In this document: positions 7,402 through 16,309 of the stretch, piece after piece | Layout of the letters: the number at the start of each line of letters is the position of its first letter | How positions within the stretch are numbered: the first letter of the stretch is position 1 | Assembly: GCA_934141535.1 (NCBI GenBank) | Contig: CAKPCH010000006.1 | Location: forward strand, 1-64,000 | Origin: an uncultured Bacilli bacterium | Lineage (GTDB): Bacteria; Bacillota_I; Bacilli_A; RF39; UBA660 | Direction: 5' to 3' | DNA length: 64,000 nucleotides | Made by a program: the position numbers and the translations under genes | The notes under the pieces: model-generated | What the model saw: the letters and a program-made list of their open reading frames with translations, nothing else | What the model was told of the DNA's origin: nothing | Database searches by the model: none

Positions 7402-8320
7402 GATTTTTATCAATTAATACTTGGTGCGCTAATAAAGATAACTTATTTTCTACTTCATCTATATTATAAAATTCAGCACCCAAAGAATCATCATTTATTT
7501 TATCAATTATATTATCTTTCTTTATTTCACCCCCGTAAGATAATATATCATATATTATTCCTATATGATTAAAATATATTTCTTTTCCTTTATATTCATA
7601 AGGAAAACTGATAGAAGCAATTCCATTAAATTTATAACTTAATACATTTATTCCAACTTCTTCTTTTAATTCCCTTATTAAAGTATCAACAGTTGATTCA
7701 CCATATTCTATAGTACCACCAGGTAAATCTAACTTTGAATCATATGGTCCACCTACTTTTTTAATAAGTAATACTTCATTATCTTTTTTTACTAATCCAT
7801 ATACACCAGTATGAGTCTTATACTCTTTATTATCACCATCTAAAAAATGAAATAAATCACAAAAAGCTTTATAATGACTTTTAGAAAATAACCCCTTACT
7901 ATTTAATTCTTCTATTTTATCTCTTGTCATCCAAGAAACACTTTCTACCTCTTCTTTTTGTAATACCAATTTATTTATATCAATATCTTTTTTTAAATAA
8001 TATAAATCATAAAATCCAATATCATTTTTTATAGTTTTAAATAAAGTCAATTCATAAGGCTTTACATCTAGTCCTATTTCTTCTTTTACCTCAGTCACAA
8101 TTCCTTCTATACTAGACTCACCACTTTTAGGATGTCCTCCTGTTGATGCATAATGATGTTTTTTCTCATAACTTGTTAGTTGTACTAAAAACTCATGCTT
8201 ACTATTTTCAATAAATACTATAACTGTTTGAATATATCTTCCCTTAGGTGGAAGTTCATCCTTTCTTATGGTTTCATTTGTTAAAATTCTTTTTTCATCA
8301 TATAAATCCCTATATTCCAT
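7391..8320 (-). CDS. Two-domain Nudix hydrolase fusion
   Basis: A 309-aa protein with two complete Nudix folds. The N-terminal domain starts RDLYDEKRILT, as in isopentenyl-diphosphate-isomerase-like Nudix proteins, and has the Nudix box at residues 61-83 with EVKEEIG; the usual R of the REXXEE core is T. The C-terminal domain has a canonical box at residues 201-223, GGTIEYGE then RELKEEVGI. Nudix enzymes hydrolyse nucleoside diphosphates linked to another group; the substrates here are unknown. GGAGGAG precedes the ATG. A single Nudix domain is the usual arrangement, so the fusion is notable. Confidence 0.9.
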   Translation of the reverse strand: MEYRDLYDEKRILTNETIRKDELPPKGRYIQTVIVFIENSKHEFLVQLTSYEKKHHYASTGGHPKSGESSIEGIVTEVKEEIGLDVKPYELTLFKTIKNDIGFYDLYYLKKDIDINKLVLQKEEVESVSWMTRDKIEELNSKGLFSKSHYKAFCDLFHFLDGDNKEYKTHTGVYGLVKKDNEVLLIKKVGGPYDSKLDLPGGTIEYGESTVDTLIRELKEEVGINVLSYKFNGIASISFPYEYKGKEIYFNHIGIIYDILSYGGEIKKDNIIDKINDDSLGAEFYNIDEVENKLSLLAHQVLIDKNLDK

Positions 8321-8372
8321 ATTCTCCTCCTTAACTATAACGTTTTAATCACTATCAAAGTTTAAATCATTA

Positions 8373-8648
8373 TTAAATTTTAATCTTATAAGTTATTATT
8401 TCCATTAAAGTTTTAACTAAAATATCAAAAACAAATAAAATATTATTTCTTTCGCAAAATATATCTATGAATAGCTTATTTAATATAGATGTCATAAATA
8501 TTTTTGATAGTGATTTTATGAGTTGTAAGTTTTCACTTGTGATAACTACATTTATAATTTTTAATTTCTTAAAAATTATAGAAATTTGTACTGCATTTTG
8601 ATTATCATTTAAGATAATCTTTTCATGTTTAAACAAGATGAATGACAT
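8373..8648 (-). CDS. Small orphan protein, unknown function
   Basis: I do not recognise this 91-aa product. It starts at ATG 8648, where GAGGAG stands eight bases upstream; a longer frame starting fifteen codons earlier lacks a ribosome site. The sequence is rich in I, L, K and N, with no clear signal peptide or single membrane span, and looks like a small alpha/beta domain. It has its own promoter and a structured 5' leader, and the downstream gene is 52 bases away. Expression signals make it a likely real gene despite the unusual composition. Confidence 0.55.
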   Translation of the reverse strand: MSFILFKHEKIILNDNQNAVQISIIFKKLKIINVVITSENLQLIKSLSKIFMTSILNKLFIDIFCERNNILFVFDILVKTLMEIITYKIKI

Positions 8649-8785
8649 TTTATCAACTCCTCTCATACACAAAGAATCAACAAAAGTATTCAAGTTTTAA
8701 TTTTGTAATTGCAAAAAACCACATAATTAATATGTAGTTGTAGTCATAGATGATTAATAATAAATTGATTCTTTGCAAAACGTCT
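8649..8785 (-). promoter_or_regulatory. Structured 5' leader of the 91-aa gene
   Basis: The leader contains an exact 11-base inverted repeat: CAAAGAATCAA at 8670-8680 and TTGATTCTTTG at 8765-8775 (plus-strand reading). It would close a domain of about 105 nt. Inside is a hairpin of ACUACAUA with UAUGUGGU. The 3' arm of the closing stem ends close to the Shine-Dalgarno of the 91-aa gene, so a role in translation control is plausible. The class is not recognised. Confidence 0.5.
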
Positions 8786-8790
8786 TCTTA

Positions 8791-8819
8791 AATATATAAT
8801 ATTTTTTTAAATTAGTCAA
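8791..8819 (-). promoter_or_regulatory. Promoter of the 91-aa gene and its leader
   Basis: On the minus strand: TTGACT (8814-8819), a 17-base spacer, TATATT (8791-8796). Confidence 0.65.
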
Positions 8820-8823
8820 TATA

Positions 8824-8851
8824 AAAACAAGATTTTATTTAATCTTGTTTT
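8824..8851 (-). terminator. Terminator of the first hybrid kinase
   Basis: AAAACAAGATT and AATCTTGTTTT form an 11-bp stem followed by T residues on the minus strand. It overlaps the stop codon region. Confidence 0.8.
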
Positions 8852-10950
8852 AAAAATTTCTTTAATACTCTTGATAATTCACTCTTATCTATTGGTTTAC
8901 TTATATAATCATCAAATCCACTAGCTAAATATTTTTCCTTTTGCCCATTCATAGCATCTGCAGTCAATACTACTATAGGAGTTTTAAATTCTTTTATTTT
9001 TCTTAATGTATCCATGGTAGTTATACCATCCATACCGGGCATCATTTGATCTAATAATATTAAATCAAAATTATTTTGTTTAGTAACTAATTCAACACAC
9101 TCTTCACCAGAAGTAACAAGAGTTGTATCAACTTCATATGCACTAAGCATCTTATTAGTAACTTTTAAATTAAGTTCATTATCATCTACTAAAAGTATTC
9201 TTTTTCCTTTTAAACTAAATACTTCAGCTTTCTTATTATTATCAATCATAGTTCTAACTTTATTATCTTCAACTATTCTTTGAGATAATATAATAGTAAC
9301 TTTTGTGTATTCATTAAGTTTACTTTCTATTTCAAACTTTCCATCTAACAACTTAATTATCTTTTTAACTCTATAAAGACCTGTATTACCATCTTTTGAT
9401 TCCATTATAGTTTTAAGAGTTTGTTCATCTATACCTTTTCCAGTATCTATAACGCTTATTGCTAAATTAACATTATTATTAACTTTCTTTCCCTTAACAT
9501 CAACAGATATTTTACCTTCATCTGTATACTTAACAGAATTATTTAAAATTTGCATCAAGGCAGAAGTAATACGCTTACTATCTCCATAAAGAACAACAGG
9601 TAAATTATTGTCCAAATTAAGTTCAAAAGAAATATCTTTATTCCCTATATATTCTTTAGCATTCTCTTCTAACTTAGTAAATAACTTATAAATACTATAT
9701 TCATTCTCTTGCTTTTTACTTAAATGCTTCTCTATATTCTCAGCATCAAGTAACCCATCTATTATATTTAATACGTCTTTAGATGAATCATTAATATTTC
9801 TTATATCATCAAGCACACCTTCATCTAATTTTTTACTAACCAAATCATCACTTAAACCTATAATATTAGTTAAAGGTGTTCTAATATCATGAGATATTGT
9901 AGAAATAAGTTCAGTCTTAGATTTAGAAGCTATTTTTAACTCATTCAATGCATTTTGTAACATAACATTTTGTTCTCTTATACTTTCAGCACTCGAAGTT
10001 ACATTTTTAGTTAAAATAGAAACCTTATTACCTTGTCTACTTGTTAAAAAGAATATAGTACTCTCTAACCAAATATTATTTTTAACTTCCATACCTATTC
10101 TATATCTTACAGAAACACTGTCTAATTCATATTTAGCAAAGTGATCCTTTAAATTTTCTAAACATAAAGTTTCATAAAACATTTTTCTATCTGATTCATT
10201 AATATATTTATTAGTGATTTCTTTTAAAGCACTAGTATAAATACCTCTTTTTTCTTCACCAAAATATAAATTATCTTTTTTAAAATATTTCAAATCATAA
10301 GAATTATTATTTAAATTAATATTCATTTCCATATCATATGATTTAGATGTAATTTGATTTAATTGACTTTCACGAGCTTTTATATCTGTAGCTTGAGTAA
10401 GTAATAAATGTTGTTTGTCGTGCTCTTTTGTAGAATCAATTATTTCAATAATATAATATTCATCCCTCTTAGTTTTACATGAAAAAGCCTTTAATCTAAT
10501 CCACATTTGATGATTATATAAAGGATTATCATATGTAATCATTTGACCTACATATTTATCAGTCTTATTCCAAGATTTTAATTCGTCCTTTATTATAGGT
10601 AAATCTAATAATTTAAATACTGCATTACTATCATACTTTATCCCTAATATCTCTTCTATATTATTTGATACATATATAACATCATTATTTTTAGCATCTA
10701 TCATAAAATATACAGTATCAGCATTCTCTAGTAAAGAATTAAATAGCTTCTCTTTTGATTTATAACTAGAATCACTTACCTTAAATATAGTAATATAAAT
10801 AACATAAATTCCATATACTAAAATCAAACCAAATACTAAATAATTAATAGTAGGATATTCTATAAAAATACTACTATTTGTAATACATAATATATAACTT
10901 GCAATAATTAATAATAATATAAAAATACTTAAAGCCCTCTTATCTTTCAT
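8839..10950 (-). CDS. Membrane hybrid histidine kinase (TM-PAS-HisKA-HATPase-REC)
   Basis: A 703-aa sensor. Two membrane segments lie at about residues 8-27 and 35-56 with almost nothing outside. A PAS-like region with VIYVSNNIEEILGI follows near residue 90. The dimerisation helix has the phospho-acceptor His in STISHDIRTPLT near residue 354, the ATPase G-boxes include IDTGKGIDE, and a C-terminal receiver has VDDNELN, Asp in LLDQMMPGMDG near residue 633 and Lys in ISKPIDK. There is no Hpt domain and no DNA-binding output. AGGAGG precedes the ATG. It stands alone between its own terminator and a pair of small membrane genes. Confidence 0.93.
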   Translation of the reverse strand: MKDKRALSIFILLLIIASYILCITNSSIFIEYPTINYLVFGLILVYGIYVIYITIFKVSDSSYKSKEKLFNSLLENADTVYFMIDAKNNDVIYVSNNIEEILGIKYDSNAVFKLLDLPIIKDELKSWNKTDKYVGQMITYDNPLYNHQMWIRLKAFSCKTKRDEYYIIEIIDSTKEHDKQHLLLTQATDIKARESQLNQITSKSYDMEMNINLNNNSYDLKYFKKDNLYFGEEKRGIYTSALKEITNKYINESDRKMFYETLCLENLKDHFAKYELDSVSVRYRIGMEVKNNIWLESTIFFLTSRQGNKVSILTKNVTSSAESIREQNVMLQNALNELKIASKSKTELISTISHDIRTPLTNIIGLSDDLVSKKLDEGVLDDIRNINDSSKDVLNIIDGLLDAENIEKHLSKKQENEYSIYKLFTKLEENAKEYIGNKDISFELNLDNNLPVVLYGDSKRITSALMQILNNSVKYTDEGKISVDVKGKKVNNNVNLAISVIDTGKGIDEQTLKTIMESKDGNTGLYRVKKIIKLLDGKFEIESKLNEYTKVTIILSQRIVEDNKVRTMIDNNKKAEVFSLKGKRILLVDDNELNLKVTNKMLSAYEVDTTLVTSGEECVELVTKQNNFDLILLDQMMPGMDGITTMDTLRKIKEFKTPIVVLTADAMNGQKEKYLASGFDDYISKPIDKSELSRVLKKFLKQD

Positions 10951-11000
10951 AATACCTCCTAGTATAAATACATTATAACATATTTTCTTACATTTTGTAA

Positions 11001-11240
11001 TTACTTTTTATTATGCTTAATATCTTTTTTTAAGTTCCTAATCTTTTTATTTAAATCATAAATTTTTTTATTATTAATTTCTAACTCTTTATATGTTCTC
11101 TTTTTTTCATCTTTATATAAATTAAGTACTTCTTCTACATCAGTTTCAAAATTAGTTTTAAACATTAAAACTATTATAAAAACACTAGAAAATATACAAT
11201 AACCTATTAACAATACTTTAAATACTACTTCTAACTGCAC
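11001..11240 (-). CDS. Small membrane protein with coiled-coil tail
   Basis: A 79-aa protein of unrecognised family. One N-terminal transmembrane helix (about residues 7-26) is followed by a highly charged K/E/N-rich helix likely to form a coiled coil. The start is GTG 11240; AAGGAAG within the end of the preceding gene serves as ribosome site, so the two small genes are probably translationally coupled. The topology resembles small scaffold proteins, but no function can be assigned. Confidence 0.6.
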   Translation of the reverse strand: MQLEVVFKVLLIGYCIFSSVFIIVLMFKTNFETDVEEVLNLYKDEKKRTYKELEINNKKIYDLNKKIRNLKKDIKHNKK

Positions 11241-11244
11241 ACTA

Positions 11245-11487
11245 CTACTTCCTTTTTAATTTTAATAATACTCTTAAATACAATATATAAATCTCTTTTT
11301 TTAATATCATTCTTTTTTGTCTTCTTATTATAGAATAATTTCTGTCTAATACAGTATCATACTTTATATTATAATCATAATATTTCATATAATAATCTTT
11401 TTTACTTAATATAGATATTGAAATAATAAATAATAATATAACTATCATAACTATAAACAACAAATATATACATGATTCTATATTCAT
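11245..11487 (-). CDS. Small membrane protein, unknown
   Basis: An 80-aa protein with one long N-terminal hydrophobic helix (about residues 5-27), then a Lys/Tyr-rich tail with several basic clusters (RRQKR, LKRK). I chose ATG 11487 over a GTG three codons earlier because AAGGTGG overlaps that GTG. It is four bases upstream of the next small membrane gene, and both have the same one-helix-plus-charged-tail layout. Unknown function. Confidence 0.55.
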   Translation of the reverse strand: MNIESCIYLLFIVMIVILLFIISISILSKKDYYMKYYDYNIKYDTVLDRNYSIIRRQKRMILKKEIYILYLRVLLKLKRK

Positions 11488-11545
11488 AATTACCACCTTT
11501 ATAAATTTTATATTATTATTTACTGTTTGTCTATGCTTAATATCA

Positions 11546-11574
11546 AAAAAACAGAAAATAAATTTCTGTTTTAC
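11546..11574 (-). terminator. Terminator of the pyrophosphatase gene
   Basis: AAAACAGAAA and TTCTGTTTT pair on the minus strand and run into seven T. Confidence 0.85.
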
Positions 11575-11586
11575 ATTCTATAAATA

Positions 11587-13203
11587 TTATTTTATTACAT
11601 TCATAAGAGGCGGGATTAATTGTTTTTTACGAGATAAACATTTTGATAAGAAATATCCCTCTTCTATATTGTCCTTATTAAATGCTAAAGAAACTAAATC
11701 TTTTGATAATTCATCGAAGAATAAATAAGATCCATCTTTAAGAATATCTGTAACACATAATAATAATAAATCATATTCCCTATCTTTTTTAATTTTATTT
11801 AACTCACTTATATAGTCTTCTCTTTTTTCTAATATTTCCTCTGAATTTAGGGTTATTACTTGAGATACAGCAACCCTTTTACCATTTATATCAAATATTT
11901 TAATATCACCATCTATTATTTGAGTTAATGTTTTACCAGATAAATTAGTACCTGCTTTAAACATTTCCTTAGCATACGTATCAATATCTACATTTGCTAT
12001 TTTACTTAAACGCTTTGCTACATACTTATCATAACTTGTAGTAGTAGGACTTGTAAATTTCAATGTATCTGAAAGTATTCCACTAAGCATTATACCGGCA
12101 ATAGCAGGTGGTACACTAACATGATTCTCTCCATACATAGAATAAATTATAGTATTAGTACTTCCTACTGTCATATTTCTAAAATTAATAGGCATACTTG
12201 TCGTAATAGCACCCAATTTATGATGATCTATTATTTCTAATATTTCAGCTTCATTAAGTCCATCAACACTTTGACTAATCTCATTATGATCAACAAGTAT
12301 AACTTGTTTTCTATTCATTTCATTTATATCAGTTATTCTTATAAGACCTAAACATTTATTATCATTATCTATAACTGGGTAATTGTTAAATCCTAATTTT
12401 AAAGCTTTTTCTTTAAATTCATCATAATAATCATTTTCATTAAACTTAACATTTCTTGAATCAGTTATTAAATTACCAGCATAATTAGAAAGTCCTATTA
12501 ACTTAGCAGTATGAAATGTATCGTAACCAGTTCTTATGATATTTACCTTATTAGCAATAGCTATCTTTATGTGCTCCTCTTTTATTTCAGAATTACCTAC
12601 AATTACTAATAATTTAATACCGCTATTAACAGCAGCCTCTATTAAACTATGCCTATCACCTACTATCATTATAGTAGAATTAGTAAGAGTTAAAGTATTT
12701 AAGAAAGTTGTACTTCTATATGAAGCAACAATTATATTACCACTTATCTCATCATCAAATTTTAAAACTTCTTCTGCTTTCAACACATCTTTAATATTAT
12801 TATATGAGGTATTAAGTTTAGTAAAATCTCCATTAATTAACTCATGACCTATCATTTTAGAAGTTAATAATCCAAGAAAATGGTTATCATCATCAACAAT
12901 AGGTACACCAGTAATATTTCTATTTAATATATAATCATATGTATGATTAATAGAATCTTTACTATTTATAAAACAATCTTTATAATAATTTAAATCCTTT
13001 ATTTGTAACTTAACATCTTCTAAATAACTAGGCTTTTCTATATTAAAATAATCGAGTGCAAACTTAGTTTCGTTATTTATCTCTCCTAGTATCATCGGTT
13101 TAGTATTTAGTCCTAATTGATTTTTTAAATAGGACAAAGCAATAGCTGATGTTACTGTATCTGTATCTGGTTTTTTATGACCAAATATATAAATATCTCT
13201 CAT
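11587..13203 (-). CDS. ppaC: Manganese-dependent family II inorganic pyrophosphatase with CBS/DRTGG insert
   Basis: Hydrolyses pyrophosphate to phosphate. The 538-aa product has the DHH-superfamily motifs: IFGHKKPDTDTV at the N-terminus, VDHNEISQS, and the signature EIIDHHKLG; the C-terminal DHHA2 domain follows with SDTLKFTSPTTT. Between the first and second catalytic motifs, about residues 65-295, is an insert with two CBS segments and a DRTGG-like region; such inserts make the enzyme respond to adenine nucleotides in characterised homologues. ATG 13203 is used because the protein then begins MRDIYIFGHK, matching the family; a GGGG stands seven bases upstream. Confidence 0.95.
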   Translation of the reverse strand: MRDIYIFGHKKPDTDTVTSAIALSYLKNQLGLNTKPMILGEINNETKFALDYFNIEKPSYLEDVKLQIKDLNYYKDCFINSKDSINHTYDYILNRNITGVPIVDDDNHFLGLLTSKMIGHELINGDFTKLNTSYNNIKDVLKAEEVLKFDDEISGNIIVASYRSTTFLNTLTLTNSTIMIVGDRHSLIEAAVNSGIKLLVIVGNSEIKEEHIKIAIANKVNIIRTGYDTFHTAKLIGLSNYAGNLITDSRNVKFNENDYYDEFKEKALKLGFNNYPVIDNDNKCLGLIRITDINEMNRKQVILVDHNEISQSVDGLNEAEILEIIDHHKLGAITTSMPINFRNMTVGSTNTIIYSMYGENHVSVPPAIAGIMLSGILSDTLKFTSPTTTSYDKYVAKRLSKIANVDIDTYAKEMFKAGTNLSGKTLTQIIDGDIKIFDINGKRVAVSQVITLNSEEILEKREDYISELNKIKKDREYDLLLLCVTDILKDGSYLFFDELSKDLVSLAFNKDNIEEGYFLSKCLSRKKQLIPPLMNVIK

Positions 13204-13229
13204 TTTAATTCCCCACAATTCTTTTATCA

Positions 13230-13258
13230 ATTATATCATTTCATTTACTAAAAGTAAA
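13230..13258 (-). promoter_or_regulatory. Promoter of ppaC
   Basis: On the minus strand: TTTACT (13253-13258), a 17-base spacer, TATAAT (13230-13235). Confidence 0.55.
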
Positions 13259-13262
13259 TATT

Positions 13263-14180
13263 TTATTCTACTGTAATTGTTACACTTTTTCTTGCTTGAT
13301 TATTAGATGGATCAATTGCTATAAAAGTAATTACATATTTACCTTTCTTACTAAAATCAACAGATCCTTCCATTTTTATATCGCACATACCACTATTATC
13401 AGTACAACTTACACCGTTCATCAAATCATATGAAGTATCATTTAAACTTATAGTTTTTGGATCATAAACAGTAAGTACTGGTGCCTCCTCATCCTTAACT
13501 ATAACACTTCTTACTACTCTATTAGAATTTCCATCATCATCTACCACTATATAATTAATATAATAAATGCCAAGATGTGAAGTATCAACACTATCTACTA
13601 CCTCATTATCATGAATTATATACTTTACTACTTTATCAGTAATTACAACTCCATCTTTAGTAGTAGCACTATAAGTAACATCAGTAAATTCACCATTTAA
13701 TGATACATTTGTAATATAATTACCATCACTATTAGCAAGTATTCCATCCAATTTAATCGTTGGCTTATTAACAAAACTTGTTCCATCTATTAAAACAGTA
13801 TATAAATACTCACCTGACTTTTTAGAATACTCATCACTAACTTTATATTCATTAGAAACCTTAGATATTTTTACAACTAAATCATATGAAAATTCTTTCT
13901 TTGTTTTAGGATTAATTAAATTATTATCTAAATATCCTAAACTCATTAATTCGCCTAATGTAACATAACTAATATTTTTACTAGTTTCTGGAAGAACTTT
14001 TGTATTTTCTAAAGTATAATCATAAGCAGCATTTAACATACTATTAATTTGACTTTTGTAAGTTATATTTTTACTTTTATTTATTGTTTTATCAACGCTT
14101 GGAAATACTAAAGTTATTATAACAGCAAGTATTACTATAACACCTAATACCTCAATTAATGTAAAACCTTTACTTTTCAT
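13263..14180 (-). CDS. Type IV prepilin-like protein with Ig-like C-terminal domain
   Basis: The N-terminus is a classic class III signal: a short basic leader ending KSKG, then FTLIEVLGVIVILAV, with Glu at position 5 of the mature protein. After an alpha-helical pilin region (to about residue 80) come extracellular beta-rich segments. The last 75 residues, from DEEAPVLTVYDPK, look like a DUF5011/HYR-type Ig-like domain with a Cys pair (CTDNSGMC). 305 aa. No prepilin peptidase, assembly ATPase or platform protein is in the window, so it is an orphan. It is seven bases upstream of ppaC's promoter region and follows two small membrane genes that may share its transcript. Confidence 0.8.
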   Translation of the reverse strand: MKSKGFTLIEVLGVIVILAVIITLVFPSVDKTINKSKNITYKSQINSMLNAAYDYTLENTKVLPETSKNISYVTLGELMSLGYLDNNLINPKTKKEFSYDLVVKISKVSNEYKVSDEYSKKSGEYLYTVLIDGTSFVNKPTIKLDGILANSDGNYITNVSLNGEFTDVTYSATTKDGVVITDKVVKYIIHDNEVVDSVDTSHLGIYYINYIVVDDDGNSNRVVRSVIVKDEEAPVLTVYDPKTISLNDTSYDLMNGVSCTDNSGMCDIKMEGSVDFSKKGKYVITFIAIDPSNNQARKSVTITVE

Positions 14181-14187
14181 ATTTCAC

Positions 14188-14721
14188 CTATTTTCTATAA
14201 AATATACTTAATACTTTAGCAAATTTATATAAAATATCATTACTCTTATTTATAGCAAATCCTTTTTCTAAAGCCTTACCACCTATAGTAAGTGAAGAAA
14301 TTAATCCAACAGTAAAAAGAGTTATCAAAAGACTATTAAAACCTGTTATGGATGCTAATTTAATAGATATAACAGCACCTGCAGAACCTGATACAATTCC
14401 ACATATATCGCCAACTACATCATTACAAAAACTAGATACCTTATCAGCATTCTTCTTTAATTTAATAGCAAGACTAGCACCTTTAATCTTATTTGCAGCC
14501 ATAGCATGAAAAGGAGCCTCCTTAGCACTTGCTACTGCAACACCAATCATATCAAAAATAACACCAATTAATATAAATGTAATAGCAAGTATTATACCAA
14601 CAACTATATTTAAGTTAGGTATAACAGTTTCAGATATAAAACTAAACATAATAGAAATAACAAACGCAAGTATTACTATTTTTATAACCCAATTATAATT
14701 AACACTATTTTTTTGCTTCAT
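14188..14721 (-). CDS. Conserved membrane protein, CorB/DUF21-annotated type
   Basis: A 177-aa protein with four hydrophobic stretches (about residues 12-30, 37-62, 105-125, 130-150). Its middle reads EAPFHAMAANKIKGASLAIKL and KNADKVSSFCNDVVGDICGI, a pattern I know from small Firmicutes membrane proteins often named after the Mg/Co transporter CorB. No CBS domains are present, so a transport role is unproven. It overlaps the preceding small gene by 17 bases and precedes the prepilin-like gene by seven. Confidence 0.65.
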   Translation of the reverse strand: MKQKNSVNYNWVIKIVILAFVISIMFSFISETVIPNLNIVVGIILAITFILIGVIFDMIGVAVASAKEAPFHAMAANKIKGASLAIKLKKNADKVSSFCNDVVGDICGIVSGSAGAVISIKLASITGFNSLLITLFTVGLISSLTIGGKALEKGFAINKSNDILYKFAKVLSIFYRK

Positions 14722-14890
14722 AAGCTACATCACCTTTTTTATTATTTAATACTGTATCTTTCTGATACTTTAATCCAAATATTAATAAAATTGTAAATAT
14801 TATTACAAGAATATATAAACCAATAACTATAATATAAGTTTTTGATTTACTCTCTTTATTAATTTCTAAAAACTCTTTATCTTCTTTCAT
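14705..14890 (-). CDS. Small single-span membrane protein
   Basis: A 61-aa protein with one central transmembrane helix (about residues 19-41, IIVIGLYILVIIFTILLIFG) between charged ends. GGTGATAAT precedes the ATG. It overlaps the next gene by 17 bases, which suggests a shared operon. The family is not recognised. Confidence 0.6.
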   Translation of the reverse strand: MKEDKEFLEINKESKSKTYIIVIGLYILVIIFTILLIFGLKYQKDTVLNNKKGDVAYEAKK

Positions 14891-14936
14891 ATTATCACCA
14901 CTATAATTTTAACATACTTTATTAAAATAAACAATA

Positions 14937-14959
14937 AAAGAATCATTATGATTCTTTAA
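14937..14959 (-). terminator. Terminator of the deacetylase gene
   Basis: AAAGAATCAT and ATGATTCTTT pair on the minus strand with a following T-rich tract. The stem overlaps the stop. Confidence 0.65.
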
Positions 14960-16203
14960 TTTAAATAAGATATAAATTCAGCTAGAGTAGTACTAGAAAA
15001 AATAGTTTTTCTAGGTACTTTAAATTTATCTGTTTTATTAGGATATGCTCTACCATCTGTTGAATATTGACCAATAAATGCCATAGTAAATCCAGCTTTC
15101 TTTAATAAAGTTATAGCCCTTTCATTAAAGTCAAAGAATGGATATGCAAAATATTTACTACCTCCCATTTTATCTTGACTTGTTTTTAAGTCAGATAAAA
15201 CTTGTTCTTCAGGTAAACAAAGAATACCTCCACCTTGAGAACCATAACCTTTACATTCATATTGATTATGCATATTATCAGTATGAGATTCTACATCCAT
15301 ATAATTACTTTTTAAATTATTTGGATCTACCCAACTAGTTATAACAAATATAGTCGCATTCACTTTATAAGCATCAAGTAAATCTAAAGCATATGGATCA
15401 AATATTGTTCCATCATCTATTGTTAATACTGCACTCTTCTCTGGTATCTTAAGACTACCATCCAAATACATTTCTAATTCATTAAGTTTTAAAGTAAAAT
15501 AATTATTTTCACTTAAATATTTAAGATGTGATTCAAATTGACTTAAACTTTGACAAATAATTTGATCACATTTATAAGTATTAGGATCATATATAAAATG
15601 ATATAAAAGTGTTCTTATACTTGATTTATTTTTTAAATCAGTATTATGATTTTCATACTCTTCACTAACATTATCATGTTTTATATAAACTAATCTATCA
15701 TTAAAAACAACACCATAATATTCATTATCTTTTATTAAAACAGGAAAATCATATGATTTATTTATAGTATATAATATATTCTTATCCTCATCATAAAATG
15801 TAGTCATATCACTAGTTTTTATATTAATATTAAAAGGAATATAATTCTTATATCTATAACTGAAACTAAACTCTTTCATCTGTTCTACATCATTATATGA
15901 TATATAAAATCCTAAATCCTTAATTAAAAAATATTTAGTATTCTTATCTATATCTAAAGAGTCCAAATATAGATTTACATCTTTACTTATACTACCAATC
16001 TTTTTATATTCATTATCAACTAAATCATATAAATCAGTCTCTTTAGTAGTCTTAACAAATTGATTATAATGACCTCTAATTTCACTTATTAATTTTTCTT
16101 CTTTTTTTATAGTCTCTTTTTCTTGATATTTATAATATGATACAAAAGATATAACACCTATTATAAATATAATTAATACTATTACAAACACTTTTTTCTT
16201 CAT
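14956..16203 (-). CDS. Membrane-anchored polysaccharide deacetylase (NodB domain)
   Basis: A 415-aa protein with an N-terminal signal anchor (residues 4-23), a linker domain of about 190 residues of unknown type, and a C-terminal NodB (CE4) domain from about residue 250. The metal-binding first motif is LTIDDG and the second is the HxxxH-type SHTDNMH; YPFFDFNE and the arginine in VPRKT complete the active site. CE4 enzymes remove acetyl groups from peptidoglycan or surface glycans. AAGGAAAA stands upstream of the ATG. Monocistronic. Confidence 0.88.
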   Translation of the reverse strand: MKKKVFVIVLIIFIIGVISFVSYYKYQEKETIKKEEKLISEIRGHYNQFVKTTKETDLYDLVDNEYKKIGSISKDVNLYLDSLDIDKNTKYFLIKDLGFYISYNDVEQMKEFSFSYRYKNYIPFNINIKTSDMTTFYDEDKNILYTINKSYDFPVLIKDNEYYGVVFNDRLVYIKHDNVSEEYENHNTDLKNKSSIRTLLYHFIYDPNTYKCDQIICQSLSQFESHLKYLSENNYFTLKLNELEMYLDGSLKIPEKSAVLTIDDGTIFDPYALDLLDAYKVNATIFVITSWVDPNNLKSNYMDVESHTDNMHNQYECKGYGSQGGGILCLPEEQVLSDLKTSQDKMGGSKYFAYPFFDFNERAITLLKKAGFTMAFIGQYSTDGRAYPNKTDKFKVPRKTIFSSTTLAEFISYLN

Positions 16204-16281
16204 ATATTTTTCCTTCCTACTCTATATACTACATTAAAATTATACTATAAATATTTATAAATTTAAATCCCTAATTTAATA

Positions 16282-16309
16282 AAAAAGAAATAGATTTTAC
16301 TATCTCTTA
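16282..16309 (-). terminator. Terminator of the second hybrid kinase
   Basis: AAGAGATAG and CTATTTCTT form a 9-bp stem (one G-U) on the minus strand, followed by TTTTTA. Confidence 0.7.
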
